Positions 27,151 through 35,097 of a DNA stretch of 64,000 nucleotides are shown piece after piece (position 1 is the first letter of the stretch; every line of letters begins with the position of its first letter). Under the pieces are notes generated by a model. It made no database searches. It worked only from the letters and a program-made list of their open reading frames with translations, and was not told the DNA's origin. The position numbers and the translations under genes were made by a program. Where the stretch lies: contig CAMIKG010000001.1 in the NCBI GenBank assembly GCA_946221915.1, forward strand, positions 248,001 to 312,000, given 5' to 3'. This DNA is from an uncultured Erwinia sp. (GTDB lineage Bacteria; Pseudomonadota; Gammaproteobacteria; Enterobacterales; Enterobacteriaceae).

Positions 27151-29630
27151 TGGCGCAGCTGACGCTGGCGAATGGATTACAGGTGCATCTGCATCACGAT
27201 CCGTCGGCGTCACGCGCGGCGGCTTTGCTCCTGCTGGATGCCGGCAGCCATCACACGCCGCAGGAGTGGCCCGGGTTGGCGCACCTGCTGGAGCATCTGG
27301 TGTTTGCCGGCAGCCCACAGTATCAGGGCGATGAGCGGCTGATAGCCTGGGCGCAGCGCACAGAGGCGCGACTCAATGCCACCACCGACGACTGCTGCTG
27401 CGCCTGGTTTTTTGATGTCAGCGCGCAGCGGCTGGAAGAGGGACTGGCGCGACTGGCGGATATGCTGACGCAGCCGCTGCTGACGCAGGAGGCGATTCGC
27501 CAGGAAGTGGCGGTGATTGAGGCGGAGTACCAGATGCTGAGCGCCGATGCCGCGACGCTGCGTGCCGCAGCCACACGCTGTGCGTTTGATTCTCCCGCTG
27601 CGCTGCAACGCTTTCATGTCGGCAGTGCGGCTGCCTTCGGTGAGGATATCGCCGGGTTGCAGCAGGCGCTGCGCAGCTGGCATCAGCAGCATTTTTACGG
27701 TGGTAATCTCACCCTGTGGCTGCAGGGGCCACAATCTGTCGACGAACTGGCGCAACTGGCGCGGTACTACGGTGGCAGCTTTGCCGCATCCGCGACAGGC
27801 AGTGCGTCCGCCACCGAAGCCAGTCCGGTGTGCATGTTACAGATTGATCCCGCACATACGCGGCCTGCGCCAGTCAGCCTGAACCGCTGCCGCCACTATG
27901 CGCTGCGCTCGGCGGGTACGCCACGGCTGCGGCTCTCGTTTTGCCTGGCGCAGTGCGACTTTTCCCGTCGTGCACCGCTCACGTTACTGCGCCAGTTTCT
28001 CTGCGACGAAGCGCCGGGCAGTCTGCTGGCGGCGCTGCGCGCACGTGACCTCTGTGATGGCATTGAGGTGCAGCTGGCGTACTGCAGCCAGCAGGGCGCG
28101 ATTCTCAGTATCGATTTTCTGCTTGTCAGCCCATTGCGTGAAGGTTGTGCAGCGGTGGAAGCGCTGTTACTCCACTGGCTGCAGCAACTGGCGGATACTG
28201 GCGCAGAGCAGCTGGCGCACTACGCGGCGCTGGCAAACCGGCAGTTTGCTCAGCTGAGCGCTGTTGACCAGCTGCGCGCCCGTGCGTTTGGTTTTCCGCC
28301 GCCGCCACAACCGCTGGAGAGTGCTTTCCGCATGCAGTGGCAGGCTTTGCTGGCGCAGCTCAACGCCGACACTCTGACCCGGTTATGGGTCTCGCCGCAG
28401 GCGGATGCCGCGGATTACACCTCGCAGGGCTTCCGCTTTGACCTGACCACCGCCAGCTGGCCGGTTGAGCATCTGCCTGCCGATACGCCACCGTGGCAGT
28501 TTTACCCGCTGAACCAGCCAGCTGTTGCGCCTGAACTGCCCGCCGCCAGCTGCCCGCTGCCGCATTATGAGGCTGGGGACGCGCCCGTGCTGCTGCTGTC
28601 GCCTGCGCCCGGCTATCCGCTGGCGGAGTATTGGGGGGAGAAGCTGCGCAACGGGCTGCGCAGTCTGGTCGCCGAATGTGCTCATGCGGGCGGGCAGCTC
28701 AGTTTCAGCGCAGAGCAGGGCAACTGGCTGCTGACGCTAAGCGCTGAGCCGCAATTACTGCTCACGACGCTGGATCGCGTGCAGCAGCAGATTCGCCTGT
28801 TGTGCGTGGCGGGACATGAGCAGGGCGCACGCCAGTATCGGCAGCACCAGCAGCAGTGGCGCTCAGCCATTGCGGTACGAGTGCTGTTGCAGCAGTTACC
28901 GCTGATTATCAATGGCGATACGCAGCACGCTGACACGCGCTGGCCGCCGCTGCCATGGTGTGCGGCGCTGTACGGCGGCGATAACCTGTTACAGCAACAG
29001 CTGGCGCGCCTGCTGATGCATTTCCCTGCCGCGATCAATCCGCTGTTACCGTCTGCTGTCGCGCCTGAAGCCACAGATGAAAGTTACAGCGTCACTGTAA
29101 CCGGCAGTGATGCCGCCGTGGTGCTGTTTTGCCCGTTAGCCGGGCAGAGCGCCAGCGATCATGCGGCGTGGCGACTGCTGGCGGCGCTGTTTGCGCCACG
29201 TTTTTTCCAGCAATTGCGCATTGAGCAGAACCTCGGTTATGTCGTGAGCTGCCGTTTTCAGCAGCTGGCCGGGGTCAGCGGCATACTGTTTGCGGTGCAG
29301 TCGCCGACGCACAGCACTGCGGCAATCCGCCAGGCGATAATGGCGTTTATCGAAGGGATGGCGCACGAGGTCGCGACGCTGGATGCGCAGCAACTCGCCA
29401 GCCAGCGCCGCAGCCTGCTGGCCAGCGTGGCGGATATGCCCGCTGAGCGTATTGCCCGTTGCAGCGCGCAGTGGCAGGCGCGGCAGGGTTATGCCGCCGC
29501 GCTCAGCGCAGACGCCATTAACGCGCTCTCTGCCGCACAGCTGTTGCAGTATTATCAGCAGCTACTGGCGTCGCAGGAAAAATGGTGGCTGGTCGTCAGT
29601 GATAACCATTCTGATATTGTTTCCTGCTAA
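27150..29630 (+). CDS. pqqF: PQQ biosynthesis protease PqqF (M16)
   Basis: 826 residues, somewhat longer than the roughly 760 of Klebsiella PqqF. Inverted zinc motif HLLEH at His 45, Glu 48, His 49, followed about 75 residues later by the third-ligand region (EAEYQML). Insulinase-like repeats occupy the rest, with a degenerate C-terminal half. PqqF cuts the modified PqqA so the crosslinked pair is released. It is the last pqq gene; a gap of about 125 bp follows. Confidence 0.93.
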   Translation: MAQLTLANGLQVHLHHDPSASRAAALLLLDAGSHHTPQEWPGLAHLLEHLVFAGSPQYQGDERLIAWAQRTEARLNATTDDCCCAWFFDVSAQRLEEGLARLADMLTQPLLTQEAIRQEVAVIEAEYQMLSADAATLRAAATRCAFDSPAALQRFHVGSAAAFGEDIAGLQQALRSWHQQHFYGGNLTLWLQGPQSVDELAQLARYYGGSFAASATGSASATEASPVCMLQIDPAHTRPAPVSLNRCRHYALRSAGTPRLRLSFCLAQCDFSRRAPLTLLRQFLCDEAPGSLLAALRARDLCDGIEVQLAYCSQQGAILSIDFLLVSPLREGCAAVEALLLHWLQQLADTGAEQLAHYAALANRQFAQLSAVDQLRARAFGFPPPPQPLESAFRMQWQALLAQLNADTLTRLWVSPQADAADYTSQGFRFDLTTASWPVEHLPADTPPWQFYPLNQPAVAPELPAASCPLPHYEAGDAPVLLLSPAPGYPLAEYWGEKLRNGLRSLVAECAHAGGQLSFSAEQGNWLLTLSAEPQLLLTTLDRVQQQIRLLCVAGHEQGARQYRQHQQQWRSAIAVRVLLQQLPLIINGDTQHADTRWPPLPWCAALYGGDNLLQQQLARLLMHFPAAINPLLPSAVAPEATDESYSVTVTGSDAAVVLFCPLAGQSASDHAAWRLLAALFAPRFFQQLRIEQNLGYVVSCRFQQLAGVSGILFAVQSPTHSTAAIRQAIMAFIEGMAHEVATLDAQQLASQRRSLLASVADMPAERIARCSAQWQARQGYAAALSADAINALSAAQLLQYYQQLLASQEKWWLVVSDNHSDIVSC

Positions 29631-29756
29631 TCACTGGCCGGAAGTCAGCCCGCCGTAATGAATAATAATGCTGGCCGACAATGCAATCAGCGTTTTGTGG
29701 TATCCAAATTAGCCATGTTGACTATATTCCTCAAAATAATTCACAGGAGGAGTATT

Positions 29757-30164
29757 ATGTCTTTAAGCCAATATATAAGAGCACATTGCTTTCATTCCAC
29801 CACGGCGCTGTATGAACTCGCGTGGCAAAAACATCTGTACGGGCCGCGTGGCAAAGCGCAGGCGTGTCTCAATGTCGCGATCAATGTCATTGAGGTGAAA
29901 CAGCTGAACTGCTGTGCGGATCTGCTGATTACCCGCTCAGAAAAACGCGCCAGTGAACTGGATATGAGGATTAGAAAATGTCAGCGCTTTCTTAATCACT
30001 TGAGGTCTATTCGCGATAACCCGATTGATTCGGTTACGGCGCTGGAAAATATGATTATCAGACGCACACCGATATTTTCCAGTCATTACCAGTTAAATAA
30101 TTGCGAACCGGTGCGTAAAGCGGCGCTGGAAAACTATTTTCAGCCAGAGAAGACGACAGGGTAA
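29757..30164 (+). CDS. Unrecognised 135-residue protein downstream of pqqF
   Basis: ATG 29757 has a strong AGGAGG about 6 nt upstream; an earlier in-frame start at 29658 lacks one. The protein starts MSLSQYIRAHCFHSTTALYELAW, is basic and mostly helical, has four cysteines (including NCCADLL) and no signal peptide or membrane segment. Base composition is more AT-rich than pqqF in its second half. It lies 126 bp after pqqF on the same strand and may be separately expressed. I do not recognise the family. Confidence 0.7.
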   Translation: MSLSQYIRAHCFHSTTALYELAWQKHLYGPRGKAQACLNVAINVIEVKQLNCCADLLITRSEKRASELDMRIRKCQRFLNHLRSIRDNPIDSVTALENMIIRRTPIFSSHYQLNNCEPVRKAALENYFQPEKTTG

Positions 30165-30172
30165 GGTTATTC

Positions 30173-30197
30173 CCGCGCTGAGTTCTCCTCAGCGCGG
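30173..30197. other. 10-bp hairpin between convergent genes
   Basis: CCGCGCTGAG and CTCAGCGCGG form a perfect stem with a 5-nt loop between the 135-residue gene and yqjH, which converge. The downstream tract is A-rich on this strand, so it lacks the T tail of a canonical terminator on either side. It may still stabilise or help end transcripts. Confidence 0.55.
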
Positions 30198-30203
30198 AAA
30201 AAA

Positions 30204-30995
30204 TTACTTCTTATGCCAGTAGGCAACCGTGCGTAATAACTGCGCGTCAATATGGCGCTTTTCGAAATGGCTGCCATAACCCAGCACCGTTTCGCCTTCG
30301 CCGGTCAGCCACAGGAAGTAGTCATTGTCCGGCACATCCAGTTGCTGCAGACGTTCTGCTATCTGTGCGCGCTCTTCGCCGACAAACCAGTTCAGCGTCA
30401 CACCGCGCAGATTGAGATGGTCAAAGTAACTTTTGCTGGCGGCATCATGCACGGCAATAAACGCCTGCACTTCCACCGGCTGGCTCAGGCTGCTGAGCGC
30501 GGCCAGGCGGCGCAGCAGGGCGGGCATGCCGGTTTCATCACAAACATACAACTGCCAGTGATAGTTTTCCGGCACCACCAGCGAGCCGCGCGGGCCGCCA
30601 ATGGTCAGTGAATCACCCGGCTGCGCATTGCGCGCCCAGTCGCTGGCGACACCCGCTTCGTGAATATAAAAATCCAGGGTCAGTTCATTGCGCAGCGCGT
30701 CGTACATTGGCGTGTAATCACGCGCCTGCGGACGCACGCCTTCCGGCCAGACGATGCCGTCTTCACTGAGGGTCGGTGGCGCAAAGGACGCGCCTGGCTG
30801 CGGGAAAAACAGTTTGATATGGTCATCAAAACCGGAAGAAGCGAAACCCGCTAAATCTGCACCGCCCAGCACTACGCGCTGGAAATTACCGGCAATGCGC
30901 TGGTTGCTTAATACCTGCAGGGTGCGAAAACGCAGCTCATTGCGTACGCGCTTTGGATAGTTCACCGCAGGCTGTGGGGTAAGACTCGTTGTCAT
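30204..30995 (-). CDS. yqjH: NADPH-dependent ferric-chelate reductase (siderophore-interacting protein)
   Basis: 263 residues, collinear with E. coli YqjH (254): YPKRVRNELRFRTLQVL, FDDHIKLFFPQP, RDYTPMYDALRNELTLDF, GPRGSLVVPE and the C-terminal YFLWLTGEG and YWHKK blocks are conserved. The RxYTP motif binds FAD and the C-terminal half is the NAD(P)H-binding SIP domain. It reduces ferric chelates in the cytoplasm to release iron. E. coli yqjH is controlled by Fur and YqjI and lies elsewhere; here it is 8 kb from a metallophore locus. No yqjI gene is adjacent. Confidence 0.94.
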   Translation of the reverse strand: MTTSLTPQPAVNYPKRVRNELRFRTLQVLSNQRIAGNFQRVVLGGADLAGFASSGFDDHIKLFFPQPGASFAPPTLSEDGIVWPEGVRPQARDYTPMYDALRNELTLDFYIHEAGVASDWARNAQPGDSLTIGGPRGSLVVPENYHWQLYVCDETGMPALLRRLAALSSLSQPVEVQAFIAVHDAASKSYFDHLNLRGVTLNWFVGEERAQIAERLQQLDVPDNDYFLWLTGEGETVLGYGSHFEKRHIDAQLLRTVAYWHKK

Positions 30996-31198
30996 TGATT
31001 ACTGCCTTATTGTTAGCTCTCTTATCATCGTTATGATGACACAGGTGAGAACAGCAATCATTACACTGCGTGCTGAAACCGCCGCTGGCGGCGGCAAATC
31101 CTGCCCGTCATCAATGCCCTCCGGCCGTTGCCATATACAGCATGCGCCTGCACCTATATGATAAGTGACAATTCATCACTAATTTGACCCAGAGACCT
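30996..31198. promoter_or_regulatory. Divergent yqjH-dcm promoter region with a TCATC-GATGA dyad
   Basis: 203 bp between divergently transcribed genes. The arms TCATC (31025-31029) and GATGA (31035-31039) with a 5-nt spacer lie about 30 bp upstream of yqjH, within a GATAAT-like context resembling a weak Fur site. No clear -35/-10 pair for dcm was assigned. Confidence 0.4.
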
Positions 31199-32665
31199 AT
31201 GTCCGATTTGACGCACATTGCGCAGCAGCTGGCCATTCAGGCGCAGGCTGAGATGGAAGATAAACAACAACAGGATCTGGCGCTGATGCAGCGCGTACTG
31301 GAAATTTATGGTCAGAAGACCGTCGCAGAACTGCTGCGCAAAGTGAGCCAGACCGAGTGGACGCGTGAAGCGATCAATCGCTGGGTGAAAGGCAAATGTG
31401 CGCCGAAGGTGCTGACTCATGCTGAGGTCACGCTGCTGCACAAAATGCTGCCTGCTGCGCCGGAAAAAGCGGATTACCGTTTCCGCTTTATCGACCTGTT
31501 TGCCGGTATTGGCGGCATTCGTAAAGGGTTTGACGCCATTGGCGGCCAGTGCGTATTTACCAGCGAATGGAATGCGGAAGCGGTGCGCACCTACAAAGCC
31601 AACTGGTATAACGAGCCAGGCAAACATACCTTTAACCGCGATATTCGCGAAGTGACGCTGAGCGGCTCGCCTGAGGTATCGGAAGAGCAGGCGTACCAGC
31701 ATATCGATCGTCATATTCCCGATCATGACGTGCTGCTGGCTGGTTTTCCCTGCCAGCCGTTCAGCCTTGCTGGCGTCAGTAAAAAGAATGCGCTGGGGCG
31801 TAAACACGGTTTTGAATGCGACACCCAGGGGACGCTGTTCTTCGACGTGGCGCGCATTATCGCCGCCAAACGCCCGGCGATCTTCGTACTGGAGAACGTC
31901 AAGAACCTGAAAAGCCACGATAAAGGCAACACTTTCCGCGTGATTATGGCGACGCTGGATGAGCTGGGTTACGAAGTGGCGGATGCGGCGGCGATGGGCG
32001 CCGATGACCCGAAAGTGATCGACGGCCGGCACTTCCTGCCGCAGCACCGCGAACGTATCGTGCTGGTGGGTTTCCGCCGCGATCTGGCGATTCATCAGGG
32101 CTTTACCCTGCGTGATATTGCGCAATTTTATCCGCCGCAGCGTCCTGCCGTAGCTGATTTACTGGAAAGCGAGCCGGACGAGAAATATATCCTGACGCCA
32201 AAACTGTGGGAATATCTCTATAACTATGCCAAAAAGCATCAGGCGAAGGGCAATGGTTTTGGTTATGGGCTGGTGAATCCGCGTAACAGTCAGGCGGTGA
32301 CCCGCACATTATCGGCACGCTACCATAAAGATGGCTCCGAAATTCTCATCGATCGCGGCTGGGATCAGGCGCTGGGCGAAGCTGATTTCGCCGATGCCCG
32401 CAACCAGCAGCAGCGTCCGCGCCGCCTGATGCCGCGTGAGTGCGCCCGTCTGATGGGCTTTGAGCAACCGGGCGAAAAACGCTTCAACATTCCGGTCTCG
32501 GACACCCAGGCGTACCGCCAGTTTGGCAACAGCGTGGTGGTGCCGGTGTTTGCTGCGGTGGCGCAGTTGCTTGAGCCGTATATCGCTAAGGCGGTGGTGT
32601 TACAGCAGATGGCAGAAAAGGCGCAGCGCAGGCTGTGCGAGAAAAAAGGATCTCCAGCGAGATAA
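31199..32665 (+). CDS. dcm: DNA (cytosine-5-)-methyltransferase Dcm
   Basis: 488 residues from ATG 31199 (a TTG 15 nt upstream is also in frame). From FRFIDLFAGIGGIRKGF (SAM motif I) through GFPCQPFSLAGVSKKN (catalytic Pro-Cys), FVLENVKNLKSHDKG (ENV motif), HFLPQHRERIVLVGFRRDL and AYRQFGNSVVVPVFAAVA it is collinear with E. coli Dcm. Expected activity is methylation of the inner C of CCWGG. The N-terminal 90 residues are divergent, as is usual. In E. coli vsr overlaps the dcm end; here the TAA forms part of a repeat and no vsr follows. Confidence 0.95.
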   Translation: MSDLTHIAQQLAIQAQAEMEDKQQQDLALMQRVLEIYGQKTVAELLRKVSQTEWTREAINRWVKGKCAPKVLTHAEVTLLHKMLPAAPEKADYRFRFIDLFAGIGGIRKGFDAIGGQCVFTSEWNAEAVRTYKANWYNEPGKHTFNRDIREVTLSGSPEVSEEQAYQHIDRHIPDHDVLLAGFPCQPFSLAGVSKKNALGRKHGFECDTQGTLFFDVARIIAAKRPAIFVLENVKNLKSHDKGNTFRVIMATLDELGYEVADAAAMGADDPKVIDGRHFLPQHRERIVLVGFRRDLAIHQGFTLRDIAQFYPPQRPAVADLLESEPDEKYILTPKLWEYLYNYAKKHQAKGNGFGYGLVNPRNSQAVTRTLSARYHKDGSEILIDRGWDQALGEADFADARNQQQRPRRLMPRECARLMGFEQPGEKRFNIPVSDTQAYRQFGNSVVVPVFAAVAQLLEPYIAKAVVLQQMAEKAQRRLCEKKGSPAR

Positions 32666-33302
32666 TGCTTGTCAGTTAAGCATTTTACTGTGCTGTGCCC
32701 GCGCTGCCGGGCTGTTTCTCCGCTCTGGCTGGTCCTCGCGCCACGCTGCGCGCGGTGCCTTCACTTCACTCGTCAGCCTGACGGACCGGCGATAACGGGA
32801 CGTCCCTGTCCCGAATCGCCTTGCGCCCGCGTCCTGCGGGCGCATCCTGGCTTCCTCCCTGCGTTCAGCGCTGCGGATACGCCAGACCGCAGGAACAGTC
32901 CGTCCGCTGTGTGAGTGCAGTGTGGTTTTTTAACAGCAGGTATGGGGGTTATCAGAAACCTGGCGTCTTTTAATACAGCGGGCAGAGAAGGTTAAAGGGG
33001 GCGCAGACTCTGCTGCGTAAGGGCAATCCGCAGCGCTGAGGTGGAGGCATCGTGCCAGGAGACGACAGCAGGGATGCTGGCGTCAGGCCGGTGCGGGCAG
33101 GACGCCCGCTCTGGCCGGTCCGTCGGCGCGATGCCGGAACCGAAGGCACCGCGCGCAGCGTGGCGCGAGGACCGCCCTGTAGCAGCTGAGGCTGTGCCCC
33201 CATTCACAGGCAGCTCAGCGAAAAAATACAGCGCTACCGGCCTGACCCTATCGTTATTTCTTCAGACACAAAACCACCCTAATGCTTAACTGACAAGCAT
33301 TA
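32663..33302. repeat. ~640-bp noncoding inverted duplication with identical 22-bp ends
   Basis: The ends (32663-32684 and 33281-33302) are perfect 22-bp inverted copies, and each is itself a hairpin, AATGCTT-N7-AAGCATT. Inside, 32731-32762 and 33142-33173 are 32-nt perfect inverted copies, and further blocks (GACGGACCGGC, TCAGCGCTGCGGAT) recur in the same order. So two diverged ~270-bp copies face each other around a ~70-bp centre. No gene is supportable in this interval. It separates dcm from grxA; the left end contains the dcm stop codon. Confidence 0.85.
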
Positions 33303-33336
33303 GGCTTTCACACTGTTTTTATTTAAAGCCTGGCCA

Positions 33337-33603
33337 TTACGCCTGATACAGACTCAGATGCTCTTTAGCGTAGGCTTCAAAATCAGTGCAACCGCCAATA
33401 TGCTTCTGATCGAGGAAAATCTGCGGCACAGTTTCAACCGGCTTACCTACGGTTTTTTCCAGATCAGCTTTGGTAATGCCTTCGGCATGGATATCAACAT
33501 AGCGGAAGTTAAAATCATCACGGTCTTCCGTCAGTTTTTCCGCCAGTTCTTTTGCGCGTACGCAATAAGGGCAGCCAGGACGTCCAAAGATCACTGCAAA
33601 CAT
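33337..33603 (-). CDS. grxA: Glutaredoxin 1
   Basis: 88 residues (E. coli 85). The thioredoxin-fold redox motif CPYC lies near residues 11-14 (FGRPGCPYC), and TVPQIF with the cis-proline and GGCTDFEAY, which bind glutathione, are present. It reduces ribonucleotide reductase, OxyR and protein-glutathione disulphides using glutathione in the cytoplasm. GAGGAG precedes the ATG. The divergent ybjC-nfsA-rimK cluster is the E. coli arrangement. Its promoter has a good -10 overlapped by a TGTGA-N6-TCACA dyad. Confidence 0.97.
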   Translation of the reverse strand: MFAVIFGRPGCPYCVRAKELAEKLTEDRDDFNFRYVDIHAEGITKADLEKTVGKPVETVPQIFLDQKHIGGCTDFEAYAKEHLSLYQA

Positions 33604-33631
33604 AGGTAACTCCTCAGGGTTAAAATCTGTT

Positions 33632-33649
33632 CTGTGATTATAGTCACAG
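33632..33649 (-). promoter_or_regulatory. grxA -10 box within a perfect CRP-type dyad
   Basis: On the minus strand TATAAT (33637-33642) lies about 35 bp before the grxA ATG, with no good -35. TGTGA-N6-TCACA spans it, identical in both half-sites to the CRP core. An OxyR-like ATAA-N7-CTAT also overlaps, so the dyad may be incidental. Confidence 0.45.
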
Positions 33650-33767
33650 TTTATCGCTTAGTGGGCTAATGATGCCCGCTTCGCTGGCGGAAAGGAAGAA
33701 GGAATTGCCTGTTAATCTGATTAGTACAGGCTATGCAGAAGGGCGTGGATTAGGCTTTATCCCCGTC

Positions 33768-33979
33768 ATACTTCAAGTTGCAGATGCGTTGGCTTTGTTA
33801 CTCGTCCCTTATCAGGGACTCGCCCCGTTGGGGTCGCCGCAAGCGGCGTTCAAATCTGCCTGGCAGATTTGTCACTCACCCGGTCACTTACTGATGTAAG
33901 CTCCCGGGGATTCGCTGCGTCGCCGCCTTCCTGCACCAACAGTAGGCGCCCTGAGGCGACTCGAATTATTTAGGGTATA
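33768..33979. repeat. ERIC (enterobacterial repetitive intergenic consensus) element
   Basis: Starts ATACTTCAAGTTGCAG and ends ACTCGAATTATTTAGGGTAT; the core CACTCACCCGGTCACTTACTGATGTAAGCTCCCGGGG-type stretch near 33872-33910 matches the conserved ERIC centre. At about 212 bp it is longer than the 127-bp standard, with small extra hairpins (GCCGCAAGCGGC) between 33790 and 33870. It fills most of the grxA-ybjC gap. Confidence 0.8.
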
Positions 33980-33981
33980 AT
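33976..33981 (+). promoter_or_regulatory. Candidate -10 box for ybjC-nfsA-rimK
   Basis: A perfect TATAAT sits at the very end of the ERIC element, 97 bp before ybjC. The hexamer 17 bp upstream (GAGGCG) is a poor -35, as in activator-dependent promoters. In E. coli this operon is induced by MarA/SoxS/Rob; I did not find an obvious marbox. Confidence 0.4.
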
Positions 33982-34077
33982 AGGGCATCGCGGCTGCCAG
34001 ACCAGCGGCATAAACCCCGCGATGCCGGGCGAAACCACGCGGGGAGAGCGGCATCGCTCCCGCAACAGGAGAGCAAC

Positions 34078-34368
34078 ATGCGCAAATTTGGCGAACTACC
34101 CAAATGGGTGCTGATACTGGAAGTGCTGGGCATCATCATGCTACTACTGGTCATGCTATCGGTTAATCAGTGGCTCAGCTTACCCGTCCCGCTGCAGGGC
34201 AAAGGCGCAGCCACGCTGATGATCTTTACCGGTATTGCCCTGATGCTGCCTGCTGCCATCACCCTGATTTGGCGCACCGCCCAGGCGCTGGCGCCGGAAC
34301 TGTTTGGCCGCCCGCGCAGCAAAAAATCATCGACTCACCACGGAGATTCCCATGACGCCGACCATTGA
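34078..34368 (+). CDS. ybjC: Small inner-membrane protein YbjC
   Basis: 96 residues with two hydrophobic segments (about 11-28 and 41-62) and a short hydrophilic C-terminus rich in Ser, His and Asp. AACAGGAG precedes the ATG. DUF1418 family; function unknown. It overlaps nfsA by 17 nt and heads the ybjC-nfsA-rimK(-ybjN) set as in E. coli, where it is part of the redox-stress (SoxS/MarA) regulon. Confidence 0.93.
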   Translation: MRKFGELPKWVLILEVLGIIMLLLVMLSVNQWLSLPVPLQGKGAATLMIFTGIALMLPAAITLIWRTAQALAPELFGRPRSKKSSTHHGDSHDADH

Positions 34369-35074
34369 TCTGTTACGCTCGCACCGTTCTATTCGCGCCT
34401 TCCGCGATCAGCCGATAACAGACGAGCAACGTGAGGCGATTATCGCCGCCGCCCAGTCGGCCTCCACCTCCAGCTTTATCCAGTGCTCCTCGATTATTCG
34501 CATCACCGACCGCGACCTGCGGCTGAAGCTGGTGGAACTGAGTGGCGGACAACAGTACGTCGCCGAAGCCGCGGAGTTTTGGGTATTCTGCGCCGACTTC
34601 AACCGCCATCTGCAAATCTGCCCCGAAGCGCAACTCGGCCGCGCCGAACAGCTATTGCTCGGTTGCATTGATACCGCGCTGATGGCGCAAAACGCCATGG
34701 TGGCGGCGGAATCCCTTGGCCTCGGCGGCGTCTTTATCGGCGGCATCCGTAACCACATCGCCGCCGTCAGCGATGCGCTGGCGCTGCCGAAATATGTGCT
34801 GCCATTGTTTGGTATGTGCCTCGGCTGGCCGGATCAGGAGCCGGACGTCAAACCACGCATGCCAGCGCAAATGCTGGTGCATGAAAACCGTTACCAGCCG
34901 CTCGATCAGACGGTGCTGGATCAGTATGACCAGCAGCTGCTGGACTACTATCAGCAGCGTGACAGCAACCAGCGCACAGACACCTGGAGCGCACATATTC
35001 AGCGCACCATTATTAAAGAGAGCCGCCCGTTTATTCTCGACTTCCTGCATCAGCAGGGATGGGCGACCCGCTAA
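34352..35074 (+). CDS. nfsA: Oxygen-insensitive NADPH nitroreductase NfsA
   Basis: 240 residues from ATG 34352, preceded by GGAGA; this start matches E. coli NfsA (MTPTIDLLRSHRSIRAF). FMN-binding flavoprotein: the HRSIRAF N-terminus and SASTSSFIQCSS bind phosphate and flavin, and GGIRNHIAAVSDALALPKYVLPLFGMCLGWP is the conserved centre. It reduces nitroaromatics, quinones and chromate by two-electron steps in the cytoplasm. Start lies within ybjC, giving coupled translation. Confidence 0.97.
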   Translation: MTPTIDLLRSHRSIRAFRDQPITDEQREAIIAAAQSASTSSFIQCSSIIRITDRDLRLKLVELSGGQQYVAEAAEFWVFCADFNRHLQICPEAQLGRAEQLLLGCIDTALMAQNAMVAAESLGLGGVFIGGIRNHIAAVSDALALPKYVLPLFGMCLGWPDQEPDVKPRMPAQMLVHENRYQPLDQTVLDQYDQQLLDYYQQRDSNQRTDTWSAHIQRTIIKESRPFILDFLHQQGWATR

Positions 35075-35097
35075 TTCTGGCTTGATGAGGCTTGCCG

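Noticed and set aside
25906..27318. Long 470-codon open frame antisense to pqqD/pqqE
   Set aside because: It mirrors the codon bias of pqqE, has no recognisable domain, and pqqE is unmistakable on the other strand.
31154..32125. 323-codon open frame antisense to dcm
   Set aside because: Shadow frame; dcm motifs on the plus strand are complete.
32663..33302. Insertion sequence with terminal inverted repeats
   Set aside because: No transposase frame is present and the interior is an inverted duplication; called a repeat element instead.
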